The notes beneath the pieces are model-generated. The model ran no database searches. It saw only the letters and a program-made list of their open reading frames with translations, and had not been told where the DNA came from. From Anthoceros angustus (lineage: Eukaryota; Streptophyta; Anthocerotopsida; Anthocerotales; Anthocerotaceae), in contig MU008177.1 of NCBI GenBank assembly GCA_010909165.1, positions 806,001 to 870,000 on the forward strand: DNA of 64,000 nucleotides, read 5' to 3'. Of this stretch, positions 1-13,017 are shown piece by piece. A program made the position numbers and the translations under genes. Positions within the stretch are counted from its first letter, which is position 1; the number at the start of each line of letters is the position of its first letter.

Positions 1-2460
1 CACAAAACCTCGTCGTTGCTTTGCTTCAAGCTGTTTAGTAGCACCCGGGCCTCAGCTTCAGCATTGTGTCTCTGCGTTTTCTCTTCATCCAAGCTGTGCA
101 ACAGTTTGATGTTCGCATCTTCTAAAGCACTCAACCTACCGAACCAGACAAGCAGGTGTCTACCAATCAATGACAGGTTATCATGCAGTGTAATTATGTT
201 CAGAGAAGAAATGAATTCAATCACACGCTTTCAAGAGAGAGGCACAAGTGACCAACCTCTCCTCAAGCCTTTCTTTGGATTTGACCAACTTCGTTATACG
301 TTCCTGTGACTCTTGCACCTTGTTCTCCCATTGTTGTCGCTCACCATACAGAACCTCCAACTCCGTCTCAGACTCCACTGACTGCTGCCAAACTCATCTC
401 ATTCCGTAAGTCTATATCTCCCATTCATCAGGAAAATGACCCGACAAGTCATCTCTGCGTCAGAGAGGAGGAATAATACCTTGCCTAAACCAGCCCGAAC
501 GGCTCCTTCAATCTCGGCAGAAGCTTCTTCAAGCCACACAGCACGCTGCAAAACATGGACTCAGTTAGTCTGCAAGTGGACATTTGGCTGCACAAGGCAT
601 GACTTGCAGCATGACCTGCTCAATACCTCTTCCTCCATATTGGTTATCCGCTCTTGAGCAACAGCAAGAGCAGCCTCACTTTGTTTGAGCTGTTACAAAA
701 TGAAATGTTGCGAGTCAAGTCAACCATATTCTTTCAATACAAATGCAGGAATCGAGAACCGACGAAGTAGAGTAACACTTATAAAGACTTCCCTACAAGC
801 ACATGTCGAGCATACAGGGTAAACAAAGGATCCATACACCTTAGAACACCTTCATGAGAAAAACCATGTTGTCTGCGGTTATTTTGGCAACAACCTGTCA
901 AAAAGTTATATTTACATGAGTCTCTTAAGTTGCTCAAACTTAGTCTTAGTCTACCACGATACTTAGCCATACTCCTGCCATCTTACAATGAGACAGGCAT
1001 CACCTCCTTGAATCTGTCAAGCTGAGCCAAAGCCTTGGATGCATTTTTCTGAGCAGCTTCACTTTCCTTCAATTGCATTTCTTGATCAATCACAGTCCGG
1101 TTCAACCTTTCATTCTCTGACCTGGAGGGAGGGCACAAAAACTATGATCTACTGGAGACTGGCATCTTCTCAACTCAATCCCGATGGAACAGCTGACAAA
1201 ACGCCAGGGAATTATATATCGGTAGAAACCTCAAATGCGCGTTGTCATCAGAGAGCTTGGAGTGCTCTTTCAGCCGCAATTCATGCTCTCTCTCTTTGGC
1301 TTCTAACTTCTGAAGTTAGGAGAAACCACAATCATATTCAGGCCAGGTCAAAACCTCCAGAAGATGTTGCAACATTGATGCTGATGGTACGAGCCACCAT
1401 ACACTTCTTGACGTCTCTGATGAGCTGTTAGCCTCCTCCAGCTCCTGCATTAGCCGGTTCTTCTCATCCTCCTCTTCCCTTAAACGTAGCAGAGTCTCCT
1501 GCTTAGACAGTAGCACCAACCCCCCTGAGGGAGGAGCAAGATTACAGCAGAGTATGCATCTTCAAGCATGTGTCTTGCAAAGAAAAGACAGTAAAGCGCA
1601 TACTTGCATGTCAATGGCGAAAGCATCCATCTGATTCAGGGCCTCCAGCTGCAAGATCACACTAATGCTTAGAATCCCAAGAAAGCTGAACGGCAAACAT
1701 AACCAACGTTCTGTACACGATAAGTGCTCACATGATCTTCTTGAGTAGCTTTAAGCTTCTCCTGTAGCGTATGCACTTGTTCCCGCAAGTCCATCATCTG
1801 CTTCAAGCCGTAAACCATCACATCCCTCCCAGACTGTCACCAATCTACGAACAGCCGACAGGCAAATCCAAAGTGCATGCACGACAGCGTGCCTTCTTAC
1901 TTGGACTTTGATTCCTTCGATGTTGTCACATGCCTTCGTCAACTTTCCAACAGTTTTCTTCAGCGTGAACTTCTTCCTGCTCTCTGACGGCTGGAGAACA
2001 GTCAAGTCGTTTTTCAGGTATCTCAGCAAAGGAGCACACACCAGGGCTGAGCCAACTTTGCAGGACAGCCAAACCTGTGGATAGCAAGAAGCATCCTCCT
2101 GTAACAGTCTAATTGCTTCCTTGATACACCCAGCACTCTCGTCAGCTGCCTGCACATGGCCTCACAACTTTAATTGGCACCTCCCGTATCCATGAAGTAA
2201 CACAAAACACACTTTCGAAAAAAACACTCCACATTCCACCACTCTGCTGCACCCACAAGCCAGAACTGAGAGTTCTCAACCCTAGCACAACATTGTGCCT
2301 AACATCCCAGTTCCCGGTATCCAGAACCTCAAAGCCTGTACAGACCACTCAATCCGTAAAACTGCGCGGTGACAAACATTCTAGAGAACTCACCCCGCAG
2401 ACGCAGCAAAAGGCATTATCGGCGAGCCCAGACTCCACGACGTCGCAGAAGCTGCCTTGG
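1..2460 (-). CDS. Multi-exon coiled-coil protein, unidentified, 3' end outside window
   Basis: Minus-strand gene recognised from a series of short open exons with consensus GT/AG borders, all coding for heptad-rich, highly charged helix. Visible exons (approximate): 1-140 (LSALEDANIKLLHSLDEEK), 257-390 (QQSVESETELEVLYGERQQ), 486-548, 629-690, 1011-1125 (SENERLNRTVIDQEMQLK), 1216-1297, 1410-1510 (LLRLREEEDEKNRLMQELEE), 1603-1648, 1733-1795 and about 1900-2130. The last holds a non-coiled region with LLRYLKNDLTVLQPSESRKK. A likely first exon begins with an ATG near 2460 (MEACQGSFCDVVESGLADN), followed by an exon starting CGFEVLDTG near 2340. No catalytic motif is seen and the family is not recognised. 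A cytoskeletal, kinetochore or tethering coiled-coil protein would fit, but that is a guess. The gene is divergent from the RbfA gene, about 0.6 kb away. The C-terminus lies beyond position 1. Confidence 0.55.
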
Positions 2461-3084
2461 CATGCCTCCATTGCAAGCAAAGAAGAACGATCTTCCAACT
2501 TCCAACGTAATTCGACCTTGCAACAGCAACTCCTTAATAAGCCTGCGGCACAAAAAACGAATCATTCACAGCCTTAAAGCTAATCGACTTTCTCCTCCTC
2601 AAATCCACCTCCCTCGCAGCTTCTTCGATCAACTGCGCGCCCACTTTACAATTATCTACAAAGCGACCGACGACACAGCATGATTTGAAACGAGCGCAAC
2701 CAGAGTTCCAACCCGGGGTCTCAGCAACTGCAGGTCCGGGTTTGCAACCGGCAACCGGCACTAGCCGGTTTCCGACCACCGCCGTCTTGCAATCCAGGCT
2801 GCGTGGAGAACGTAGGATTCTTGCGTGGTTTGATTCCGGCCTACGGGTTCTTGCGTGTCGTTCCTTCGGACGGTTGAGGATTGCGCATTGGGCTGTCTGG
2901 CTCTTGTATCAGAGCTTCAATCGTGTTGGGTCTGCTTTGTGGTGATTTCGTAGTCTCCATTACGCTCTTAGCATTTGACACGATGCAATCCAATAAGTGC
3001 GGACGAGTTTGAGAGCATTGCTGGTCCATTGAGCGGCTGGGAGCCGTTTGGCGGCTGGCTGCGAGTGTGTGTAGTACATTCGAT
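2461..3084. promoter_or_regulatory. Divergent intergenic region between coiled-coil gene and RbfA
   Basis: About 0.6 kb separates the inferred start of the minus-strand coiled-coil gene from the RbfA start, so both upstream regions must lie here. I see no clear TATA box. Part of it may be 5' UTR or an extra first exon of the coiled-coil gene. Confidence 0.3.
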
Positions 3085-4123
3085 ATGGTGTTAGCCTCGT
3101 GCTTGGCAAGTTCCTGGAGCGGAGGTCTGGCGTCCAGTTCCAGCAGCGTCTGTTGTAGCAGGTCAGAAGCAGGGAGAAGCGTGGGGTATAGGTTCGGAAG
3201 GTCCGGATTTGATGGAGGGAGCTGCGTGGCAAGGCCTGGGAGGGGGCCAGTCCAGAAGGTTGTGTGCATGGCTCACCCTAGGAGAGTGAAAATGGTGGGG
3301 CAGCAGATTAGGAGGGAGGTAGCTGAAATGCTGCTTCATGACAAGGTGCTGCAGCAGGCCGTGTTGCCAGAAGCAGGGCTTGGTGCTGACATGTACTTGT
3401 CATCGGTTGCCACTGTCAGCGATGTCCAACTGTCCAGCGATTTGCAGGTAGGCGTTCTGTGAGTGGAGCTTGAAGGTTCCTGTTTCCAGGTCTGGTTCAT
3501 GACACAGTGAGGTGTGCTGGCCAAGAAGGTTGCGAAAGTGTACATTTCAGTGTTTGGAGATGAGCGAGGTGCGGAAATTGCTATCGAGGGGCTCCAGGCC
3601 AAAGCTAAGTACGTCAGGATGGGTCTGGGAAAGCGAATGCAGCTGAGGATGACCCCCGAGGTTCGGTTCATCAGAGATGATGCCATGGAAAAGGGCAGCA
3701 GGGTGCGTAATGTTGGCGTTTCCTTTCTCCGGTCTTGTGAAGTGTAAGGACGGTGGAAAAACTTAGGCATGGCTGTATGGTGGTGTTCAGGTTCTTGATA
3801 TCCTTGAGAAGCTGAAAGTGGAGAGGGAACGCAAGGAACGAGCTGACAGTGGTTGGGACGATCCCGATGACAACTGGGATGATCCCGACGAGGTACAGAG
3901 GGAACCATTGGCACAGAGGGACCCATTGGCACAGAAGGAACCTTTGGCCCAAAAGGGAACCAAGGCACAGCCCAAATCCAAACCAAAGAAAGCAGGCCCT
4001 CCCAGAGTTTCAGATGATGATACTGGGGAGAGGCAAGACTGGCCAACGGATATAGATTGGCCTGCCGACGATGATGATATTTCTGGATTCAGCCCAGACG
4101 AAAAGATTATATTTATTAAATGA
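3085..4123 (+). CDS. rbfA: Ribosome-binding factor A, probably chloroplast
   Basis: RbfA helps mature the 30S-type ribosomal subunit and its 16S rRNA; the plant nuclear form acts in plastids. Three exons are supported: 3085-3447, 3529-3702 and 3791-4123, all joined in phase 0. Exon 1 gives a Ser/Arg-rich transit-like leader of about 50 residues, then the RbfA core starting RRVKMVGQQIRREVAEMLL and ending SSDLQ. Exon 2 carries KVYISVFGDERG, KYVRMGLGKRMQLRMTPEVR and RFIRDDAMEKGSR, the typical KH-like domain. Exon 3 starts VLDILEKLK and adds an acidic Asp/Trp-rich tail with a short internal repeat of PLAQ(R/K)(D/E) units, ending IIFIK. An in-frame ATG at 3067 is an alternative start. The stop lies only about 35 bp from the 3' end of a minus-strand MurD copy, so transcripts of the two genes probably overlap tail to tail. 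Confidence 0.9.
3895..3965 (+). repeat. 21-bp coding tandem repeat in RbfA tail
   Basis: About three imperfect 21-bp units in frame encode the heptad EPLAQ(K/R)(D/E). The decayed copy at 6536-6610 has about four units, so unit number has changed since duplication. Confidence 0.75.
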
Positions 4124-4135
4124 TCACATTTTCAG

Positions 4136-5420
4136 TTGATGCTGAATTCGGGTTCAGGTCTTGGTCGGGAATTTGTATTGCAAAGCGACCTCCTCAACGC
4201 TCGAAGTTTCGTAAGTCGTCAAAGCTCGCACATCCTGAAGGGGGACAAGATTTTCCTGAAGAGGAACATCCTGGAAGGGGGACATGATTCTCATGAAGAG
4301 GAACTGCTGAAGTTAGCGAGCAATGAGAAAACTTGAAGCTTATTTGAACAGCTTTAGGAACCGCTCACTGCAGCTGCTTTGGCTCGTTGCACAGCCTCTT
4401 GCATTCCTTCTGTTCGTTCCACTGGAAAGGAATCATAGTGTCTTTCAATCCCTGCTTTGTTTGCTCACCTGCTGCGCCAAACTGTAACAACAGATATGAG
4501 CATACGTTTGCCGACAACTATGGAATTCAATAAGGACTTGCGACAGTGTAAGAATAGAGATACGGCTGAATAATAAGAGTACTCACAGCTCTATCCTGCT
4601 CCAGAACTTCAGCTAGGTAGTTGTTTGGAGCCAAGATCCTCCTTCACAATATCCGACTGAATTTGCTTGAACCGTGATAAATAGCTTCACAGCCAAAGAG
4701 GGCGCAGCCACGATTGAATCAACCTTGGCAAGGCTACCCAACAGCGCCACCGCCTTTTGTCCTGCAATTCCCTTAACCCCTGTATAGGTACGTACTATCC
4801 ACATTTGTTGCCTTGATGTCCTTCACCCGGAGCACTCCTTCATTTTCCCAGCATACAGTGGAGGGATAGACCGACCAGCTTAAAGGGTAAGACAAGACTG
4901 AACTTGAGCAGCAGCATCCACCTATTCCATCCGATGAGAAAGTGGTTGCCGCACAGGCAGGGCGTCCTGAACAGCATCTAGGTTTAAGCCAACGTGTCAA
5001 GGCAAGGGCAAGGAGAGTGTGCAAAGTCACAAGGTGTGTATTGGGGGAAACAACCGATGTTCTGTTAAGTAGATTAGCTCTCCAATCGGCTGGTAAAGGG
5101 ACCAGAGCTTGGCTTGGAGGTCTTCCATTCGTTCCAGTCACTGCTGCAACTTGCACCTTCTTCTACAGCACCTCAGCTGCAAAACCCAGCTCCGAGGCTG
5201 AAGGGATACCCTGCACCAAACTGTGAGCAACTGACACCAGTACACAAGCACAATGCCCAATACCAGAGACAGACATAATGAAGGTTCCTTTCTCTCACAG
5301 CTTCTACAGCAGCAGCAATCCCAGGCTGCGAGACAGGCACTCCAGGCGAACGAACCAGAATTTCCCAAGCATGCGTCCGACTCGTACCCCAAACAGTGAG
5401 GGTATGCACTCGTCGCTCCC
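4136..5420 (-). pseudogene. Rearranged MurD pseudogene (left copy)
   Basis: This is a degraded partial duplicate of the intact MurD at 6826-9443. Counterparts of the C-terminal exons run through 4136-4990, including KAVALLGSLAKV on the minus strand and an exon starting VCWENEGVLRVKD that hits a stop after a small insertion. Next comes the counterpart of exon 8 (5023-5127), but on the PLUS strand, i.e. inverted relative to the rest. The sequence then jumps directly to the 3' half of exon 4 (about 5128-5215) and to exon 3 (about 5298-5360, [17 protein letters not shown]) back on the minus strand. Exons 5-7 and the P-loop part of exon 4 are missing. A 36-bp stretch is tandemly repeated at about 4230-4303. 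The rearrangement, stops and missing ATP-binding loop rule out a MurD product. Confidence 0.88.
5023..5127 (+). pseudogene. Inverted MurD exon 8 inside the pseudogene
   Basis: The plus strand reads CVLGETTDVLLSRLALQS and [10 protein letters not shown], matching exon 8 of the intact gene ([27 protein letters not shown]), which lies on the minus strand at 7903-8022. The right junction sits at the five bases TTCCA, shared by the end of exon 8 and by exon 4 sequence in the intact gene. That suggests microhomology-mediated joining. Confidence 0.88.
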
Positions 5421-5449
5421 ACAACCAGAGGCCTCTTCGCTGCACACAG

Positions 5450-6410
5450 TTTTAACACGTTGAAAAACAGAGCCTGAGAAATACCAGAGTCTGACTGCGC
5501 CACATCTCCCAGCCCAGGAAATAGATGGAGAAGTCAGACGCTGGAAGTCAGGCGGACGGGAGCTATTCCTATCCTGTCTGTGTCCTACCAAATAAGAAGT
5601 TTCAGGCTGCCTGCAATGTTGGCTTGTCATGTCATAAGGGTGAATGAATGAAAGAAACGCGCTGCAGACCTTTGTCGTCCTGTCCGGTCAACAGCTGGGT
5701 GAGCACGGTACAACAGGCAGGGCAGCCATGAATCCGACAAACTAAACCTCCTAGAAACCAGCTCCCATAACGCGTATATCTCCCAGTCGAGATCGGACAG
5801 CAACCATGCCCGTTGACAGCGTACTTCAGTTTCAGCAAACTTTAGCCAACGATAAGAGCTTCACATAATTCACAGACACTGCTCGCAAGACACCAACCAC
5901 TTGGTCATGAAAAACATGCTTCTTCCGATGCCAGAGGAGACAAGCTTTGTTAAAGCTCGAATTCAAACTACACAGGGTTTGCTTCTGTCCCCTTAGCACC
6001 CAGACCTTAAGGGAGCCTATCATAGGCCTGTTTGGCAAGCACCACCATCAGTGCCCCCACCTCAAGGATTACAATCAATATGTTAAGTTGAGAAACAAAC
6101 ATATACAGTCTGCGGAAAATGCAACACACGTAGGAAAGGCTGAAGGTTAACCAGTCCCATTGATCCCTGAGCAAACTAGAGTTTCACAACAAAACTCAGT
6201 AGGTGGCATTTCACAAGGGGGGAAGGGAATGTTCCAGAGCATCCCGAGCAAGGCCGCTTGCGATTGGAGACAGGTTTTCCAAGGCACGGCTAAAGCACAG
6301 GCAAACTTCAAACATATAGATAAACATTGCAACAGCAATCCCCTCTTCAAATGTCCTCTGAAATGTTTATCTGATTCTCATCTAATTCAAACACACAGCA
6401 CACCATAAGG
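5450..6410. other. No gene recognised between the two RbfA/MurD copies
   Basis: About 0.95 kb with only short overlapping open frames on both strands and no recognisable domain. It separates the left and right copies of the duplicated segment. It may contain remnants of the MurD 5' half, but no match is clear. Confidence 0.5.
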
Positions 6411-6412
6411 GA

Positions 6413-6794
6413 AGGTGGTGTTCACGTTCTTGATATCCTTGAGAAGCTGAAAGTGGAGGGGGAATGCAAGGAAAGATGTCAGCGTTTTTCAGACGATGCT
6501 GATAACAACTGGGATAATCCCGACTAGGTACAGAGGGAACCATTGGCACAGGCGGAACCATTGGCACAGAAGGAGCCATTGGCCCAGAAGGAGCCTTTGG
6601 CCCAGAAGGAATCATGGCATAGAAGGCAATCAAGGCACAGCCCAATGCCAAAACCAAAAAAAGTGGTGCCTCCTAGAGTTTCAGATGAAGGTTCTGGGGA
6701 GAAACAAGCCTGGCCGATGGATATAGAGTGGCCTGGCAACAAAGACGATATTTCTGAATTCAGCGCAGACAAAAAAAAATATCTTTATTAAATG
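6413..6794 (+). pseudogene. RbfA last-exon pseudogene (right copy)
   Basis: This matches RbfA exon 3 (3791-4123) from just upstream of the splice acceptor to the stop codon. The acceptor CAG of the intact gene reads CAC here. The frame is broken by a TAG soon after the NWDNPD-like stretch, near 6528, although later parts are still readable (PLAQKEPLAQKE, PPRVSDEGSGEKQ). Exons 1 and 2 are absent. It lies directly 3' of, and convergent with, the intact MurD gene, with about 30 bp between the two stop positions. Confidence 0.9.
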
Positions 6795-6825
6795 ACCATA
6801 TTTTCAGTTGATGCTGACTTCGGGT

Positions 6826-9443
6826 TCAGCTCTTGGTCGGAAATTTGGCTAGCCCAGCAAAGACAAGTCCTCTGTGCTCGAAGTTTTGAAACTCGTCAAA
6901 GCTAGCACATCCTGGGCTCAGGAGGATCATGTCCCCTGCAATGGCCAAAGACTCCAGGTCAGAAGAGGAAATGCCGAAGTTAGCTTCCATAAGAAAACTT
7001 GAAGCTGATTTGAAAAGCTTTACGAACCCCTCACTGCAACTGCTCTGGCTCGTTGCACAGCCTCTTGCATTCCTTCCGTTCGTTCCACTGGGATGGAAAT
7101 CTTCGCGTCTTTCAATTCCTGCTGGATTTGCTTACCTGCAGTGCCGAACTGCAACAAGGAGAGATGTGAGTATACGTTTGCCGGCAACACTTCCGACAGT
7201 GTAAAGATAGAGATGCGGATAATGCTTACAGTAATCACAGCTCTATGCTGCTCCAGAACTTCAGCTAGTCGTTTGAAGCCGAGATCCCCCTTCACAACTC
7301 CTTCCTGCGACAATATCAGACTGGATTCTTTTTGACACACAATAAACACCCTCAAGAGCCAAACAAAGAAGGCGCAGCCACAATCAAACCAACCTTGGCA
7401 AGCCCGCCCAACAGCACCACCGCCTTTTGTCCTGAAATTCCCTTAATCCCTGTATAGGTAGCCTCCACATTTGTCGCCTTGCTGTCGTTCACCCAGAGCA
7501 CTCCTTCACTGTCCCAGCATACTGTGGAGTGGATTGTAAGCAAGGATAGACCGAGCAGTTTACATGGTAAGACAAGAATGAACTTGAGCAGCAGCATCCA
7601 CCTATTTCCATCCGATGAGGAGGTGGCTGCAGCACAGGCAGGGCATCCTGAACTGCATCTTGGTCTAAGCCAACGTTCAAGGCAAGTGCAAGGAGAGCAG
7701 CCGTTCCAGCATTATGTGCATTATGCTTCCCAACCGCCTTTAAAGTGCTTAGATCCAAGAGTATTCGCGTGTCTGTTGTTGGCTCAATAACAATGGCTCT
7801 CCTAGCTGGGGTATCTAGCTTCAAGCCACCACGGTTGCAAACAGGTCAAAAGTGCTCCGGCCACAACCCCGTGAAGCCCCTTGGGACCACTAAATTACGT
7901 ACCTGAACACCTGGAAGACCCCCAAGCCAAGCTCTGGTCGCTTTACCACCCGATTGGAGAGCTAATCTCCTTAACAGAACGTCGGCTGTTTCCCCCAACA
8001 CATTCCTAGTGACCTTCAGAATCTGCCCACTCCATCCAAAAATGAGATGCGTTCTGAGCCAAGCCAGAAATGGTAGGGCTCTACTGGCTTACATCTTGGA
8101 ATGATAGCAAGATCCTCGGGTGTCATGTTGGCGAAAGCACGGCACTTCAGAATCCCATAGTTCTCCAGGGTCCTGTGCCTGTCCAGGTGATCAGGACTAA
8201 GGTTCAGGACGACAGCAGCCTGGAGAAGAGGATGACTCAGAAGTCAGAACAGATGGTATTACCAGAATCGACGCATCATGGCTCATAGCATACATATCCG
8301 AAGGCAGGAAAGGACTATGAACAGCTGCCGGAACTGTGCGTCTGATACTGACCGCTGGATGAAGACGTCCAGGGAGCTCCATCTGATAACTGCTAACCTC
8401 GACTACAGCCGCCTGCACCAAGCAAAGGGCATCAGTTCGTGTTTCTCGTCCCCCTCCGACACTTGCATCAGGCATATGATAAGCCTCATAAAAGTTCCTG
8501 CGGAGTGTCAAGACTCGCCTGGTATGGAGGATCATTGATCGGAAAACTCAGGCATTGCAGAGCACATTCTGCTAGGGGAGTACCAAGGTTTCCACCCACA
8601 AATGTCCTAACTCCAGCTTGACGTAGAAGCTGCAATCCAACGACTTCAGAAACAAACCACAAAGCCAAACGAGAAACACATCAAGACAGAACAAGCACCT
8701 GGCCGGTGAACGTCGTGACAGTTGACTTTCCATTCGTTCCAGTCACTGCTGCAACTTTCACCTTCTTCGACAGCACCTCAGCTGCAAAACCCAGCTCTGA
8801 GATGGCAGGAACACCCTGCACCAAACTGTGAGCAACTCAAACCAGTACACAAGCACAGAGCCCAACACCGGGGACATAATCAAGCTCCCCTCAACTCACA
8901 GCTTCAATAGCCGCAGCAATCCCAGGCTGCGAGGCAGGCACTCCAGGCGAAATAACCAGGCGGGATGCAGCATGCAAGGTCTCCCGATTGTGTGGTCCAA
9001 GCTCTGACTTGAAACTGCTCTCATCAAACCTGTCGAAGGACGGGTCCTTCTGCAACGAGGAAAACCTCTGGATTGTCAAGCAACCATACAAGCACGGTGA
9101 TGCGGCAATGAGGCGAGCACACTTTACCTCCAACGGCACTGCGTCAGGATTGCTATCCAAGCCCACTACACGAGCTCCTCGTGCCAGAGCAAGCTTGGCT
9201 GCGGACCGACCGGAGGACCCCAGGCCAACGACCTGCAGGAAATGGCGTGAACACACAGACCGGGAAATGAGCGCACCGGTCGCACATTCCGGTCGTGCAC
9301 AAGACACGCGGTGCACACACCACCACTGTTTGCCCTTGCAAATCTTGCCGAGGACGAGACTCGCTTTCCGACGCACAACATAGCACCCGCGGCCCCGTCC
9401 TTGTGGCTGGAGCCAGCGCCGCCATCCCCATCGTGGCATTCAT
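6826..9443 (-). CDS. murD: UDP-N-acetylmuramoylalanine-D-glutamate ligase (plant MurD homolog)
   Basis: MurD adds D-glutamate to UDP-MurNAc-Ala using ATP. In seedless plants the pathway makes plastid peptidoglycan used in chloroplast division. Thirteen exons join in frame (minus strand): 9443-9321, 9232-9128, 9049-8900, 8815-8699, 8629-8519, 8412-8353, 8219-8085, 8022-7903, 7818-7602, 7521-7394, 7304-7230, 7148-7028 and 6935-6826, giving about 523 residues. Motifs in order: Rossmann-like [36 protein letters not shown], the Mur ligase P-loop [75 protein letters not shown], and the C-terminal [19 protein letters not shown]. The leader is short and weakly transit-like. An in-frame ATG at 9491 would lengthen it. 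Intron 5 appears to start with GC rather than GT, and the exon 7 donor is the least certain border. Length and motifs argue for a working enzyme. Confidence 0.92.
8413..8518 (-). other. GC-AG intron in MurD
   Basis: Exon 5 ends DPPYQ and exon 6 begins [10 protein letters not shown], matching the uninterrupted family sequence. The only in-phase border that keeps this is CAG|GCGAGT at 8518, a GC donor with an otherwise good consensus and a normal TGCAG acceptor. Confidence 0.7.
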
Positions 9444-9784
9444 GTTTTGGAAGCTTATTGTGAGGACTGTCGGCCAAGAAAGAAAGCACAATTCAATGCA
9501 ACCGGCACAGAAAATGTAGAAGGATTCGAAAGAGCATCAGGATAGTAGAACTATCAACAACATGGTTGATCTTCTCATTACTGGCAAAAATGTCTGCTAC
9601 AGCATATGTAGGATGTGGGGCAGAGCACATCTCAGATCCGACCAAAAATGGACATCATCGGTGTCAGATAGCAGGACCGGTATGTCCAGCATTTGACACC
9701 ACAGCGTTCATGCACTTCACATTCGGAGGCCTGAACACTGGCTTTAGCAACAAAATTAGAGTAGGTAGTCAGATTCCACCCCCC

Positions 9785-11446
<1,662 letters not shown>

Positions 11447-12207
11447 TCACTTCACACAGGGGAATTCCGTTCCGCATATTCAATATTCCAAGCCCTCGCT
11501 ACGGGAGGCGGAATCACATCCTCGATCCGTTGCATATCCCAGGTTGTGAGCAAATGGCATGGATGATTTTTCTGAACCTATTTTGGCTGCCCGGTGCCTA
11601 TATCTTTGTCTACCCATCCATCATCTACGCATTTTCAATGTGGTCCTTCACAGGCCTATGTAGAGTTTATGGCCCGCCCTTGGACAGCCCCGCTTCTCCC
11701 TTATCCCCGGTGTGTATGGGCACGACACGAGTGAAATTGTACAAGACAAATATTTAGATGATAAGAAGATTTTTATTTTATAACTGTTTTTTATTGAGAT
11801 GGTTCAAAGTTGGGTTCACAAATTCCGCACCGATTTTTTTTGTCTCAATTAACCCCATGGGCCACTAACAACTCGCGACTATGCACGCTGCAAAGTCGAA
11901 GGCATGATGTTTATAGCTAGCCCCATAAGGCCATGAAGTGGGGGCATGAGTGGGATGATGGTTGTTTTGTGTTCTCATACGTGCCTTTGTTTTTTCTCTT
12001 TCTGAGTAACTAGCCTAGAAAGCTCTTGTATGGGTTTAAGTTTGCTCGTGATGTTTTTGAACAAAGCACCGTCCATGTCATGACTGTCTGAAGTTCCCGT
12101 CAGTCGTCGACCTCTGAAACAACATTGTGCCCCTTGCATTCGGTTGTAATACTTCGATTTGTAGAGCCGATCCGCTGTGCTTCTGTTTGACTCCTGAGTC
12201 ATATTCA

Positions 12208-12240
12208 TCTGCGATAAATTTGCTAAATAGATTTATCGCA
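12208..12240. repeat. Short perfect inverted repeat (11-bp arms)
   Basis: The arms CTGCGATAAAT and ATTTATCGCAG flank an 11-base loop. It could be a hairpin or the end of a small element. Function unknown. Confidence 0.6.
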
Positions 12241-12823
12241 GCCTCGCCTGCCTTTGGCATTAATGTTTCTGATATGTTGTCTTGGTACCACGTTGGTACA
12301 AGGAAAACAAAAGACAAGATACACTTTTGCCTGAAATTGTGCACTACCTTAGGCTATGTTAGTCTTGCTTCTTCTTCTTTTTTTTTTTGCTTGTGGTTTC
12401 TTACCCTTAAATTGTCGAGGTTTGTTTCGACAACGAGTAACATTATTTCAGAAATAGCCCCTTGTTGGGTTGTAATGTTATAATGTGTTCTATACTTTTT
12501 CTTTTGGATTGTTTTGGCTTCATATTCCTAGGTCTTACAATCTCTTGTTTTTTGGTTCTCTGCCCAATGGTCCATTTTTTGCTTGGATCTGTATGTTGGT
12601 CAAGTGTATTGCTTTTGTATATTTTATTTTTCTTTCTTTGACCTGGTTTGCGGGTGTTAAGCATGCTCAGACGATGCATCAATCTGATTGCGTGAATTTC
12701 TGGTACATTCTTTTCAATCCTTTGATTGATTCTTTAAGCTTATGATAGTTGTAGTCGAACATGTGCTCCAAAAACTCCGCATAGATTTTTGTTTTAGTTT
12801 TTTATCATGATTATGTGAAGTTC

Positions 12824-13017
12824 CCATTAGTTATAGTACCATCTACTCTTACACTTTGAAATGTGTTAATTTGGCGATATGCCATGTTTTTTTATTGATC
12901 TTTAGATGTACTTTGATAATCCATTAGTTATAGTACCATCTACTCTTACACTTTGAAATGTGTTAATTTGGCGATATGCCATGTTTTTTTATTGATCTTT
13001 AGATGTACTTTGATAAT
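12824..13017. repeat. 97-bp perfect tandem duplication
   Basis: The block beginning CCATTAGTTATAGTACC occurs twice head to tail (12824-12920 and 12921-13017) with no difference that I can see. That indicates a recent duplication or an assembly artefact. Confidence 0.85.

Noticed and set aside
3336-4046. 236-codon minus-strand frame over RbfA
   Set aside because: Shadow of RbfA exons and introns. Its repeats (Pro/Ser/Val-rich) are the reverse reading of the 21-bp coding repeat.
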